DNA of 64,000 nt from positions 59,339 to 123,338 of the forward strand of contig CAUYUJ010020686.1 in NCBI GenBank assembly GCA_963575745.1, given 5' to 3'. The notes under the pieces were generated by a model. The model had not been told where the DNA came from. It made no database searches and saw only the letters and a list, made by a program, of their open reading frames with translations. Shown one piece after another: positions 42,240 through 52,919 of the stretch. Source of the DNA: Prorocentrum cordatum. Lineage: Eukaryota > Sar > Dinophyceae > Prorocentrales > Prorocentraceae. The position numbers were made by a program, and so were the translations under genes. How positions within the stretch are numbered: the first letter of the stretch is position 1; the number at the start of each line of letters is the position of its first letter.

Positions 42240-42869
42240 TTCCTTTTATGGGCGGTGAACCGCTTCGCTGCGGCAGCCAACAGCCAGCGTGGCAGCAGCA
42301 GCAGCAGCCACACCTGCAGTCGGTGAGGAGGGCGCAGGACCAGCGGAAACTGAACGAACAACCTCAGTCTCGTGATGAGTTGCGAGCTGGACTAGAGGCC
42401 CAGACGACGGACGCCGTGGGAGGGCCCACGGCTGGACGCCGCGCAAACTAGGAGGAGGAGCTGGAGCTGCAGGAACACCCCACCAAGGCGCTGCGCACCG
42501 CTGCTACGGGCCCGCGGGCTGGAAGCCAGCCTCCGCCATCCCCGCTCGCTGCTCCAGTAGCCCTTCTTGGTGGCATCGCGCCCCATTTCTCAGCGACCTC
42601 TGGGCGTTGGGGGCCTCGCAGGTCTAGGAGGCGGCGAGTGGGCGCTCGCGCTCGCTGGAGCTTTGCGGGAAGAGGGCGGCGCAGGTTGCTGCCTGCCGCG
42701 GGCGAGAGGACCGCCGCGGCCAGCGCGGGGGCGCGGGAGCCTCGGGAGGCCTGAGGTCGGCCGCAAGCAGCGCCCGAGCGCCCTGGAAAGTGTTCGGGGA
42801 GATGGGTCGAGGGGCACGATGCGCGACCCCCCCCCCACAGCATTGTCCTCGGCATTGTCCTCCGCCTCC
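42240..42869 (+). other. Coding-like fragment, family unknown
   Basis: A forward frame reads QDQRKLNEQPQSRDELRAGL then EAQTTDAVGG, meets an in-frame TAG at 42449, and continues EEELELQEHPTKALRTAATG. No domain is recognised. From 42590 to 42869 the DNA is GC-rich and unassigned. Confidence 0.3.
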
Positions 42870-42892
42870 TCCGTAGCCATTTCTAGCTCAGG
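42870..42892 (+). other. Spliced-leader relic 2
   Basis: TCCGTAGCCATTT followed by CTAGCTCAGG. It matches the dinoflagellate leader at its first 13 bases and at GCTCA, with CTA for TG and the final AAG reduced to GG. CCTCCT-type DNA precedes it, as with relic 1. Confidence 0.72.
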
Positions 42893-44300
42893 GGGGGGCA
42901 CGGTTTTGAAATCCATTCTCGTCCTTTTCACCGCTTCGTTCTTTGAAGGCGGCCGCAATTCCCGCGACGGGGCCGCACCTGCTTATCTACGAGCTGCATG
43001 GGACACATCTCAGGAGCCTGTCGCATATCCCGAGCAGCCATGTGGCAGGCCTCGCTCAAGCTGCCGGACGACTCTGGCGGCAGGGGCTACCGTGGGGTGC
43101 CCGTGCGCTACATCACGGGCGCTTCTTGCTCGCTCATCTTTTGTCTTTGCAGTGCTCGCAGACATTCAAGCTCGCGGGCCCCATGGTGCACAGATGCAGG
43201 GTCAGCTACCTCAGGATGAGCTTCACGGCGCCGTGCAGTCGTGACGGACAATCGCATTATCAGCTGCACCCCCAAGGCGGTGTTCAACAGGATGGTGCCA
43301 AGTATTTGCACGGCAGATTGCAGAGTGGTTTCACGCCTGTGTTCATAAGCCTGCTGGTGTTCTGCCAAGCCAGGGTGTTCTTCAATCTCCCGGGCGGCAC
43401 CGCAGTGCGACCCGCAGCAACGACATCGAGCATTCCGCCGATACCACGAACGCCAGCTACAATAAGGACGACTTCTACTCCACGGAGCCGGACACCACCG
43501 ACGACGAGGCCACCGACGTCAAGTCGCTGCCGCCATACGCCAGGGAGTGCCACGGAACCCCATGTCGGCTTGCATTATGGTGCACGCTTTTGCTTTCATA
43601 AGCCTAGTATTGTTCAGCTGCACAAGTGTGTTCTGCAGTCTCCGCAGCAGCTCTGCGGCCGCCCCGCAGCAGCTCTGCGGCCGCCCCGCAGCAATGTCAT
43701 CGATAACACCCTCGATACAACAGCTCCAGCGAGGACTCGACGGGGTCGGGCTCTGCCTACGCCGAGCCCAGGTCTTCGACCTCAACATGCTGCCGCTTCA
43801 CAGCAACGATTGCGCCGCCCAGCCGCATGGCGAAGAGCATTGTGGTGCACATGCGTGTGTTCATACGCCTCGTGGTGAGCGCCAGGGTGTTCTGCAGTTG
43901 CCAGGAGAGAACCGCGGTCAGACCAGCAGCGACGTCGTCGAGGGTACCTCCAATACCAAGTGCGAGGACACCAACGAGGACGCCTTCTCTTCCACGGCTT
44001 TGGATGCTGCCTTCAAGGGGCCCGTCGACTTCAACTTGTTGCCACCCTTTTACCAGAAATGGCTTGGGCAGAGAGTCTCGTTCACCATCCTCGCGGGCCT
44101 CACGAACCAGAGCTACAACGGGAAGGGAGGCGCGGCGCTAGGCCCAACTCCTGACAGCCAGCGAGTCATGGTCAAGCTTGCAGAGACTAACCAGGTTATC
44201 AACGTGAAGCTGGCCAACAGGAAGAAATATCTCTCCAGCGCCAGTTGGGACCGTTGCTCGACACGTTACGCGTTCATCGACCTGCAAGACATCCCGCGCT
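42893..44300 (+). pseudogene. Possible gene with three-fold internal repeat after leader relic 2
   Basis: Three related modules of about 250 to 270 bases start near 43325, 43580 and 43850. Each has a hydrophobic start (TTCATAAGCCT or TTCATACGCCT, GTGTTCTGCAG-like) and an Asp/Thr/Ser-rich part (SADTTNASYNKDDFYSTEPD in module 1). After the third, the forward frame reads LLPPFYQKWLGQRVSF, GLTNQSYNGKGGAALGPT and LAETNQVINVKLAN (to about 44237). Gly-Leu-x-x-x-x-Tyr-Asn-Gly-Lys followed by Arg-Val-x-Val-x-Leu resembles a small beta-barrel found in many eukaryotic proteins. CTTTTGTCTTTGCAG at 43138 looks like a 3' splice site. Unproven. Confidence 0.35.
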
Positions 44301-44359
44301 GTAAGTGCTCTTCATCCTGTGTGCGGCAGCAGTGCAGTCTGAATGCCAGATTACATGTC

Positions 44360-44680
44360 CACCCTTCCTCTTCCTCTTCCTCCTCCTCCTCCTCCTCATC
44401 CTTCCCATTGTCTTATGGCCTGCGCTGTGTGCCATGTTGGGGGTCTGCTGGTGGCGGAAGTGGCAATTGGGTTTCGTTGCCCCGCGGGAGGCCGAACGTG
44501 AACCCTAACGCTACCCAGCTGGAGCCCAGCCTCTCCCTTGGCCGATGCTCCAGCGTTGGCCTGAGGTCGACGGCGCTCAGACGAACCTTCACAGGGACGT
44601 CGTCGTCTCCTCCTCCTCCTCCACCTCCTCCTCCTCCTCCTCCTCCTCCTCCTCCTCCTCCTCCTCCTCCCCGTCCTCTT
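44360..44680. repeat. CTC tracts flanking unassigned DNA
   Basis: CTC/TCC triplets at 44367 to 44402 and 44610 to 44680; about 200 bases between them have no recognisable gene. Confidence 0.85.
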
Positions 44681-44690
44681 CTATTCCCGC

Positions 44691-45675
44691 ACCTCGAGTC
44701 GTGTCGGTAGGACGGGCCGGGCGTTTCGCTTGAGACTCCCTCACCATGTATGGTCCTCAAGCTTGGAACTTGCAGCAGTTTCACGGATGGATGAAGGACC
44801 GTTTTCCAAATGAGGCTCTCGCCTCAGCGTCGCGCACATTCTTTTTACCCCAGGGCTTCACGGGTTGGGGACGGGCCGTTCTCGAACTGTCGCTCTCGCC
44901 TGAGCGGGTCGTTTTCAGAAGGAGGCTTCGCCTTGGCGTCGCTCGCATTCGTCTTTTTTTACGGATTGAGGGCGGTTTCTTTTCACAATGTGGATCTCGC
45001 ATCAGCGCCGCGCGCATTCGTCTCAAACGTGTTCCAGTGTTTCACGAATTGAGGGCGGCTCATTTTCAAAACTTGGTTCTCGCTTAGCGCTGATCGTATT
45101 CGTCGTACAAGTGTGCAACCTGTTCACGGATGGAGGGCGGGCCATTTTTGAAGTGTGGTTCTCGCTGTAGCACCGCGCGCATGTGTTTGCTTTTAAAAGG
45201 TTGCAGATCTTTCATGGGTGGAGGGCGGTTCCCTTTCAACATGTGGTTCTCCCTCTAGCGCCGCGCACACTCGCAAGGCAATATTTTCACGGATGGAGGG
45301 CGGTTCTTTTTGAAAGTGTGGTTTTCGTTGTAGCGTCGCGCACATTCGTTTCAATTGTTTTCACGACCAACGCCCCACACATCGGAACGATGTAGGGTAG
45401 TCAGGGCGCAACAGTTACGTCGATTCGCGGAGATGAAGTCCCAAGACCGGTGTTTTGGCACGACTCAGGGTCTCCAAGACGCAACAGTCAGGTTGATTCA
45501 GGAGGTTGACGTCCCAGGAATGGTGCTCTGGCGCCGTTCAAAACTTTACAATGGTCGTCTTGCAGCTGGGCACTTTCCTTAGTGGAAATGGAATCCTTGT
45601 ATGGGGCCTATGTTGACGGCATGTCGACGGAGGGTTTATTGCAACATCGTTGATGGGCCTTGGGTTTGCGCTGGT
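44691..45675 (+). repeat. Composite interspersed repeat, copy C (longest)
   Basis: Leader with GACGGGCCGGGCGTTTCGCT then TGAGACTCCCTCACC; seven to eight units with TTCACGGATGGAGGGCGG or a variant, most with CGCCGCGCGCATTCGT; two to three units with GTCCCAAGACCGGTGTTTTG and GACGCAACAGTCAGG; and a tail with TTTATTGCAACATCGTTGAT and GGGCCTTGGGTTTGCGCTGG. It starts directly after a CTC tract and is followed at 45690 by another. Confidence 0.88.
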
Positions 45676-45684
45676 CCGTTTCCT

Positions 45685-46125
45685 CTACCACCTCCTCCTC
45701 CTCCTCCTCCATCCTGCTCCTCCATCCTCCTCCTCCTCCTCCATCCTCTGTCCTCCTCCGTCCTCCGTCCTTTTGTCTCCGATCAGGTGGACGGCAAGAC
45801 CCTCAGCCTGGGCGTGCTGGCCGCCATGCAGAACGCCCGCCCCTCGGCCGCCCGCGCGCGGCGGCGTCTGGAGCCCTCCTTGCCCGCCGCCCTCTGCTCC
45901 GGCCGCTGCGTGGCGGCCCCTCCTTGCTGCTGCTGCTGTTGCTCATCCTCCGTCTCATCCGTCTTCTCCGTCTCCTCCTCCACGGAGGAGTGGATGGGGG
46001 GAGAGGAGGAGGAAGGACGAGGAGTGAGGACAGGGGGGCAGGGGGGCATGGGGGAGGAAAGGGATAAACTACTTAGGACACGCGAGGAGGACATAATGCA
46101 AACAGGACAAATTAACATTGGGAAG
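45685..46125. other. CCTCCT tract and unassigned GC-rich DNA
   Basis: CTC-rich at 45690 to 45775. Then GC-rich DNA whose forward frame reads VDGKTLSLGVLAAMQNARPS, coding-like but without a recognised family. CTCCGTCTC and GGA-rich DNA follow. Confidence 0.35.
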
Positions 46126-46757
46126 GGGACGGCGACGACGACGACGCTGCTGCTGCCGCTGATGCTGCTGATGCTGCTGATGCTGCTGCTGCTGCTGCCA
46201 ACGACGACGACACGACGACGATGACGACGATGACGATGATACTGACGACGATGACGATGATAAGGGCGACGATGATAATGACGATACTGATGCTGATGAT
46301 GATAATGAGGATGATGATGAGGATGCTGATGATGATGATGATGAGGATGCTGATGCTGATGATGATGCTGATGATGATGATGATGATGATGAGCATGATG
46401 ATCATGATAATGATTGTTGATGATGGTTGATGGTGGTCATGATGATGCTGTTGATGATGATGGAGTTGGTGATGATGATGAGGAGGAGGAGGACATAATG
46501 CGACCAGGATGAAGAAAATGGGGAAGTGGACGGCGACGACGACGCTGCTGCTGCTGCTGCTGCTGCTGCCAATGACGTCGACGTCGCGACGACGACGATG
46601 ACAACGACGATGAAGGTGACGCTGACGACGACGACGATGATGATGATGATGCTAATTCTGGTGATGATGCTGAGGATGAGGATGAGGATGAGGATGGGGA
46701 TGATGCGGCTGATGATGATGATGGTGATTGATGCTGCTGATGATGATGATGATGATA

Positions 46758-46825
<68 letters not shown>

Positions 46826-47325
46826 GGTGGTGATGATGGTGATAATGATGATGGTGGAGGCGTGGAGTCGGAGTCGGAGGAGGAGGAGGAGGAGCAGGAG
46901 GAGGAGGAGCAGGAGGATTGTGATGATGCTGATGTTGTTGTTGATGGTGGTGATGATGCTGCTGTTGATGATGGTGAGTATGATGATGATGCTGGTGCTG
47001 CTGCTGAAGGGGTTGGTGATGGTGACGGGAATGGTTATGGTGACGAGTATGACGATTATGATGATGACGATGATGATTATGATGATGATGGTGGTGGTGG
47101 TGATGATGATGATGATGATGACGATGATGATGATGTTGATGGTGGTGGTGATGACGATGATGATGATGACGATGATGATGTTGTTGTTGATGATGATGAT
47201 GATGTTGATTGTGATGGTGATGATGTCGACGATGATGAGGAGGAAGAGGAGGAGGAGGAGGAGGAAGAGGAGGATGAAGAGGAGGAGGAGGAGGCGGTGG
47301 AGGAGGAGGTGGAGGAGGTTAGTGT
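46126..47325. repeat. GAC/GAT/GCT and GGA tracts
   Basis: GACGAC and GCTGCT triplets, then GAT/GCT at 46130 to 46480, a near-repeat of the opening block at 46495 to 46640 (GGACATAATGCRA... then GACGGCGACGACGAC), GAT/GGT at 46640 to 47235, and GGA to 47320. The duplicated 46085/46493 start indicates a segmental duplication of the tract. Confidence 0.93.
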
Positions 47326-47465
47326 GGGATCGTTCTGAGCTTCTCGCCCGGTTTCGCCCGACCTGGGCGACTATGAGTACACGGGCGACCCGTGAAGAGC
47401 GCTTCAAAACTGCTGCGTCGCACGAAGCGGAGTTGGCCGCAGGCGACTCGGAGTTGGATTCTTTA

Positions 47466-47552
47466 GAGGAGGAGGAGGAGGAGGAGGAGGAGGAGGAGGA
47501 GGAGGAGGAGGAGGAGGAGGAGGAGGAGGAGGAGGAGGAGGAGGAGGAGGAT
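47466..47552. repeat. (GGA)n tract
   Basis: Almost perfect GGA triplets. The 140 bases before it (47326 to 47465) hold a short coding-like frame, TREERFKTAASHEAELAAG, of unknown family. Confidence 0.97.
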
Positions 47553-47786
47553 GAGGTCATTTCCATGTTTAGTGGTTTCGCTCACACCATTTCGGCACAC
47601 CTCTGCGACTTTCCAGCTGCATCCCTGGACCTCCGACGCCGCGCCTTGATCACGGCTCGGACCCCTGGAGGTCCAGATCATTTCTCCAGGACCGGCTTTT
47701 CGTTCCGTGGCCTTTTTTGACCGCCGCGGGGCCTCGTAAGGGCCCCCATTGGTTGAAAATTGCCAGACTAGAAATGGAAAAATGCC

Positions 47787-47935
47787 ATGAACACAAACTT
47801 GTGGCGCTCCGCGCAAATTTCTCGGATCCGCGCTGGGCCACCCCGGCGGCGCCTCTGGCGGCGCTGGGGTGACCCACGCAGATCCAACGCAGATCCAAGA
47901 AATCCGCGCGGAGCGCCAAAAGTTTATGTTTGTGC
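47787..47935. mobile_element. Foldback hairpin element, copy 5 (best preserved)
   Basis: An almost perfect inverted repeat: left arm AACACAAACTTGTGGCGCTC, CGCGC, AAATTTCTCGGATCCGCGC; right arm, reversed, AACATAAACTTTTGGCGCTC, CGCGC, GGATTTCTTGGATCTGCG. About 60 bases pair on each side of a short TCTGGCGG centre, interrupted by a small duplication (GCAGATCCAAC) on the right. No open frame. It is the reference copy for the four diverged relatives. Confidence 0.88.
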
Positions 47936-48145
47936 TTGTTTTTTCTTTTCCTACCCCCCCCCCCCGTGTCATTCTTTCACGACGCGAGGAGGTCCCCGCA
48001 TTTCTCTCCAGGGGCACCCAGAGGCGATCCGTGACGCCGGCGGGGGGTGGGTGGGGGGGCAGCGGCCTGGGGTCATTGGCGCTGTCGCTCTCAGGTCCAT
48101 CGCCATCACGTTTTGTCCTGTGCCAGCGCACGAGCACCTGGTGAC
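47936..48145. other. No gene recognised
   Basis: Runs of C and G and otherwise unassigned sequence. The stretch 47553 to 47786 before the hairpin is likewise unassigned. Confidence 0.45.
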
Positions 48146-48147
48146 GT

Positions 48148-48560
48148 TGTCGTCGTCGTTTTCGTAGAAGTCAACGTCGTCGGTGATCGTCCACGGTGGT
48201 CGATCGTCGTCGACGGCCGTCGTCGTCGACGTCGACGTCGACGTCATCGTCGTCGTCGACGACGCAGCCCTCGGGCGGTGCCTGACCGCGGAAGCGGGCG
48301 GCGGCGGCGGCGGCAGCGGCGGCGACGCCGCCCGTGCCCGCGCGGTCCAGAACCACCGCCAGCGGCCGGGCGCCGCCCCCGGCCGCCCGGGCGGCCGCCG
48401 AGGCCCACGCGAACTCGGTGCAGATGTCGCAGAAGCAGCTGTCGGAGTTCTACGGCTCCATGGGCGTGCCCATCCCGGGCGGCGTCCTCGGTCGGGCAGA
48501 CGCGGGAGGAGGAGGGGGCGAGGAGAAGCAGGAGGCAGGGGAGGTAGGGGCGAGGGGTGA
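48148..48560 (+). other. GTCGAC-rich tract and coding-like segment
   Basis: GTCGTC/GACGTC triplets at 48148 to 48262 form short palindromes (GACGTCGACGTC). A forward frame then reads AEAHANSVQMSQKQLSEFYG and SMGVPIPGG (48397 to 48483), which looks like real protein but matches no family I know, before GGA/GAT triplets begin. Confidence 0.35.
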
Positions 48561-49126
48561 GGATGGTGGCGCTGATGATGATGATGCTGATGATGATGCT
48601 GATGATGATGCTGATGATGATGCTCATGATGATGATGTTGATGATGATGCTGATGATAATGATGCTGACAATGACGATGCTGATGCTTATGTTGATGATG
48701 ACGATGTTGATGATGATGATACTGATGATGATTATGATTATGATGCTCATAATGTTGTTTATGGTGATGTTGTTAATTATGGTGATGATGATGCTGATGT
48801 TGACGACTAAGTCGGATGATGATGGTGATGATCAGGATGATGACGATGACGATGATGATGATACTGATGATGATGCTTGTGCAAATGATGAGCTCGATGC
48901 TGATGATGATGGTGGTGGTGGTTGTGATTTTGATGATGATGATGATGATGGTGATAGTGGTGATGATGATGATTGTGGTGGTGGTAATGTTGGTGATGAG
49001 ACGGTGGTGGTGATGCTCCTGCTGATGATGCTGATGATGATGATGATGAAGTGATGATGATGATGGTAGTGGTGGTGATGATGATAATGGTGTGGGTGGT
49101 GATTTTGATGAAGATGGTGGTTCTTG

Positions 49127-49158
<32 letters not shown>

Positions 49159-49258
49159 GTGGTGGTGGTGGAGGTGATGATGATGGTGTTGCTAATGATG
49201 ATGGTGATGATGGTGGTGATTGTGATGAGGATGAAGATGAGGATGATGATGGATATGC

Positions 49259-49308
<50 letters not shown>

Positions 49309-49397
49309 ATGATGATGATAATGACGACGACGCTAATGCTGATGCTGATGCTGATGCTGATGCTGATGCTGATGCGGATGATGCTACTGATGCTGCT

Positions 49398-49463
<66 letters not shown>

Positions 49464-49545
49464 GATGGCGACGAGGTGAATGAGAGAAAGCAGGAGTCGG
49501 AGTCGGAGTCGGAGTCGGAGTCGGAGTCGGAGTCGGAGTCGGAGG
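48560..49545. repeat. GAT/GCT/GGT tracts ending in (GGAGTC)n
   Basis: GAT-based triplets from 48572 to 49475 with perfect (GAT)n at 49255 to 49305 and 49410 to 49460, (GATGCT)n at 49333 to 49378, and a six-base (GGAGTC)n run at 49494 to 49542. Confidence 0.95.
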
Positions 49546-49648
49546 GGGAGGAGGAAGGGGAGGAGGAGGAGGTCGTTCTTCTGCGTCCCCGTCTTCCTTT
49601 TCCGTCCTTCGTCCTCGTCCGTCTTTTGTGTGTCCCCGTCTCGAGATC

Positions 49649-49712
49649 TCCGTAGCCCCCTTAGGCTCAAGCCCTCCTGGCTCAAGCCTTTGGCTCAAGC
49701 CGCTGGCTCGAG
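49649..49712 (+). other. Stack of four spliced-leader relics (relic 3)
   Basis: First a near full-length leader (TCCGTAGCC, CCCTTA, GGCTCAAG; 49649 to 49671). Directly after it come three shortened leaders with the same 3' half: CCCTCCTGGCTCAAG (49672 to 49686), CCTTTGGCTCAAG (49687 to 49699) and CCGCTGGCTCGAG (49700 to 49712). Head-to-tail stacks of a full and truncated leaders are known in dinoflagellates and arise when a retroposed, leader-bearing copy is transcribed, trans-spliced and retroposed again. Four leaders imply about four cycles. Confidence 0.88.
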
Positions 49713-50380
49713 CGGGCCGCAGTGGCCGCGGCCGCTGGGTAGGGGGTCGGCCCCGACCTCCTGCTTGCCAGTGGGGGCAGGGAGAGGGCCCCCCCTTTCC
49801 CTGCCCCGCCTCCCGCGCCAGGCCCGCGCTTCCTGCTGGTGGCCTGTCGGGCGCCGCCCTCTGGCGTCGGCAGTGCCTGGCCGCCGCTCTGCGGGCTGGG
49901 CCGCCCGCCCTGGGCACCAGTTCTGCCGCCGTCGCTGCCGACGCGGGCCCCCTGGCGGCGGCCAGCGCTGGCGGCGTGATGCTGCTGCCTGGCGCTGCCG
50001 CTGCTTCGGCCGGCACCTTGCAGGCGGCGGCGACGCGCGGCGGTCGCTCGGGCGCTGCCGCTGGCCCCGCGCCGCGGGCCGACCGCGGCCTGGCGGCGCC
50101 GCCAGCGGCCGGGCGCCGCTCGCCGGGCTGCTGCTGCTGCTGCTGCTGCCGCCTCGTCTGCGGCGGCCTGGGCGGCGGATGGCGTCGGCCCCGCTGCTGC
50201 TGCTGCCGGCGCCCTCGGTGCCGCGCCGGCGGCGGCGGCGGCGTCCGCGGGCTGCGCCCTTGAGCCGCCTCGACTGGGCGTTGGGCCACCCAAGGTGCAC
50301 AGGGTTATTGGAGACACCCGAAGCGTGCAGGTTAGCGATTGGCGTTGCGCCGATCCTCGTGCAGTCGTCAAGTCGTCACA
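49713..50380 (+). pseudogene. GC-rich retroposed sequence after the leader stack, source unknown
   Basis: Both strands stay open, so frame choice is uncertain. Ala-rich readings dominate up to about 50260 (for example GAAAASAGTLQAAATRGG). From 50275 one forward frame without ATG reads PPKVHRVIGDTRSVQVSDW and CADPRAVVKSSHSGPASWH, which looks like real protein. By position this should be the body of the retroposed mRNA, but I recognise no gene. It merges into the polymerase fragment that follows, so the cDNA may itself be of LINE origin. Confidence 0.3.
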
Positions 50381-50770
50381 TTCAGGGCCTGCCAGCTGGC
50401 ACACTGGCAGCATCGGCAGCGCGTGACGGCTCCAGCGCGGCAGGCTCACTGCGCGAGTCCCCCCGCCCACGTGCGGTCCATCCTGGGGCTGGAGAAGAAG
50501 CTGGTGCTGCTCGCGGAGATGCTGGAGGCGGCCGGCTCGCCAGACTTGGCATTGGCTGCAGATCTGGCGCGAGTTCCCCTCCTCGTCGGAGAGACACCGC
50601 GCAGCGGCGCCATGCGCCCCCGAGCCTTTCACTCCGCCGCCCGGCGAGTCCCCCAGGCAGCTCTTCCTGGGCCCTCGCCCCCGGAGCCGGAAGAGGTTTT
50701 CAAAAACGCGCCCGCTGCAGCTCCGGGCGCAGCGAATCCGCGCGCGGCGCCCGAAGGCGCCGGCAGGGCT
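50380..50770 (+). pseudogene. LINE reverse-transcriptase fragment (N-terminal part)
   Basis: A forward frame (50339 to 51094) reads VRSILGLEKKLVLLAEMLEA, AGSPDLALAADLARVPLLVG and ETPRSGAMRPRAFHSAARRV. Leu-x-x-x-Gly-x-x-Asp-x-x-Leu-Ala-x-Asp-Leu followed by Gly-x-x-Pro-x-Ser-Gly resembles the region before the palm in dinoflagellate LINE polymerases. No catalytic motif follows; the frame runs into the repeat at 51045. Truncated at both ends. Confidence 0.45.
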
Positions 50771-51044
50771 CTCCGAGAGCCCCTCCGCGTCGTAAGACGC
50801 GTCGCTGGAGGCGCCATCCGGGTCTTCTCACATTTGGGGCCACTTCTTCTGGCCAGACTGCTTATATTCTTATTCTGGGACTTGCCCCGAGTCTGCTCCC
50901 ACTTCTGCTCGTGCTGTTTGCCCGTGGCGCCCTTGCACTTCGGCTTCCTGCGCGACGCCGGGCTCCTGGGCCGCTGCAGGGCGGGCGACGCCGGGGCAGG
51001 CGAGGTCTTGGCGCCGCCGCCCTTGCCGCCCTGCTTGTCAGAGG

Positions 51045-51330
51045 CCTCTGGGGCCTTCTCAGAAGCCTCTGGGAGCTTCTCAGAGGCCTCTTGAAGCTTC
51101 TCGTAGGCCTTTGGGAGCTTTCTCGAACGGCCACTGGCGGCCTCGCAGAGGCTTCTGGAGGTTTCTCAGAGGCCTCTGGGACCTTCTCCGGGGTCTCTGG
51201 GAGCTTCCTCGAACGGCCACTCGCTGCCTCGCAGAGGATTCTGGAGATTTCTCGGAGGCCTCTGGGACCTTCTCAGGGGTCCCTGGGAGCTTCCCAGAGC
51301 CTCTGGCGCCTTCTTAGAGGCGTGTGGAGG
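51045..51330. repeat. CTTCTCAGAGGCCTCTGGGA minisatellite, locus 3 of the CTTGGG class
   Basis: Units of about 30 bases (TTCTCAGAGGCCTCTGGGA, plus CCTTCTC or GCTTCCTC) inside a higher-order unit of about 105 bases marked by TCGAACGGCCACT at 51125 and 51221. On the minus strand one frame reads Lys-x-Pro-Glu-Ala-Ser-Glu and continues from 51050 to 50629 as Lys-rich KQGGKGGGAKTSPAPASPAL, so minus-strand coding is possible. Confidence 0.8.
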
Positions 51331-51755
51331 CGGGCTGCCCGGTAATAAAGTGGCCAGTTTGGTTGCAAGGAGGCCGTTTTTGTTGCAAATTCGCCTCAGA
51401 GGGCTGTTCTGGTTGGAGAGTAACAATGCGAACGAGAAAGTAAAGATTTCAAACGTTTTCTGGTTGGAAAAATCCCCTTCTGGTTGTAAAGAGTTGTTCT
51501 CGTTGAAAGAAACCAAAACTCCCCCCCCCTCGCCCGCTGCTGCCCCGCTGCCGCTCGCCCCGGCGCCCAGTCCTTCCCCCCGCTGCCTCTCGGCGGCCCG
51601 CGCCGACCCCTTTGCCTGCCGCTGCCTGGTCGCAGCTGCTGTCCCGCCGCCGCCCCGCGAGGGCCTCGCCACTTGCTTTTTCGCCGCCGCGTGCGCGGCC
51701 GCGGACTTTCGGACGGGCTGGCGCAGCGCCGCCCCGCTGACGCTGAAACGCATGT
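51331..51755. other. No gene recognised; TTGCAA/GTTGTAA spacers
   Basis: From 51355 to 51520 an imperfect repeat of about 25 to 30 bases with TTCTGGTTG and GTTGCAA occurs five times. The rest is GC-rich and unassigned. Confidence 0.5.
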
Positions 51756-51866
51756 GTTTATATATAATGTATATGTATATGTTTATGTCTATGTCTATCT
51801 CTATGTATATGTACTCGTAAATGTATATTTATATGTATATACACATGTATATGTATATGTATATGT

Positions 51867-51898
<32 letters not shown>

Positions 51899-52460
51899 GT
51901 TTATGCATGTGTTTATGTATATGTATATGTATATGTACATGTATATGTATATGTATATGTATACGTATGTGTATATGTATATGTGTATGTATATGTATAT
52001 GTATATGTACATGTATATGTGTATATATAAAATGTATATGTATATGAATATGTCTATGTCTATGTATATGTACATGTATATGTATATGTATATGTACGTG
52101 TATAGGTATATGTACATGTATATGTATACGTATATGTATATGTATGTATATGTATATGTATTTCTATATGTATATGTATATGTATACGTATACGTATGTG
52201 TATGTGTATATGTATATGTACATGTATATGTATATGTATGTGTATGTGTATATATATAATGTATATGTAAATGTAAATGTCTATGTCTATGTTTATGTAT
52301 ATGTACATGTATGTGTACATGTGTAGGTATATGTACATGCACATGTATATGTACATGTATATGTTTATGTATATGTGTGTATATGCATATGTATATGTAT
52401 ATGTATTTGTGTATGTATATGTATACGTATGTGTATGTGTATATGTATATGTATATGTAC

Positions 52461-52504
<44 letters not shown>

Positions 52505-52668
52505 ATTTATGTATATTTATATGTATAGGTATATGTATATGTACATGTATATGTATAGGTATATGTATAGGTATATGTATATGCATATGTATATGTATAT
52601 GCATTTGTATACGTATATGTATATCTATATGTACATGTATATGTATATGTATATGTGTATATGTATAG

Positions 52669-52718
<50 letters not shown>

Positions 52719-52726
52719 GGATGTAC

Positions 52727-52762
<36 letters not shown>

Positions 52763-52915
52763 TTGTATATGCACATGTATATACATACGTATATGTATAT
52801 GTATATGTATATGTCTATGTATATGTACACGCATATATATTTGTATATGTATTTGTATATGTTTATGTATACGTAGATGTATATATATATATATATATTT
52901 ATAGGTTATACATAT
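51756..52915. repeat. TATATG hexamer tract, 1.16 kb
   Basis: Imperfect (TATATG)n with GTACATG, TATACG and TATGTGTA variants. All six frames are open over hundreds of bases because the six-base unit and its variants avoid stops; they give Tyr/Met/Val/Ile/Cys strings. In a high-GC region this is a striking A/T-rich island. Confidence 0.97.
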
Positions 52916-52919
52916 ACTA

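Noticed and set aside
51758-52910. Open frames of Tyr/Met/Val/Ile/Cys strings up to 234 codons
   Set aside because: The TATATG unit has no stop in most frames; open on both strands and without normal protein composition.
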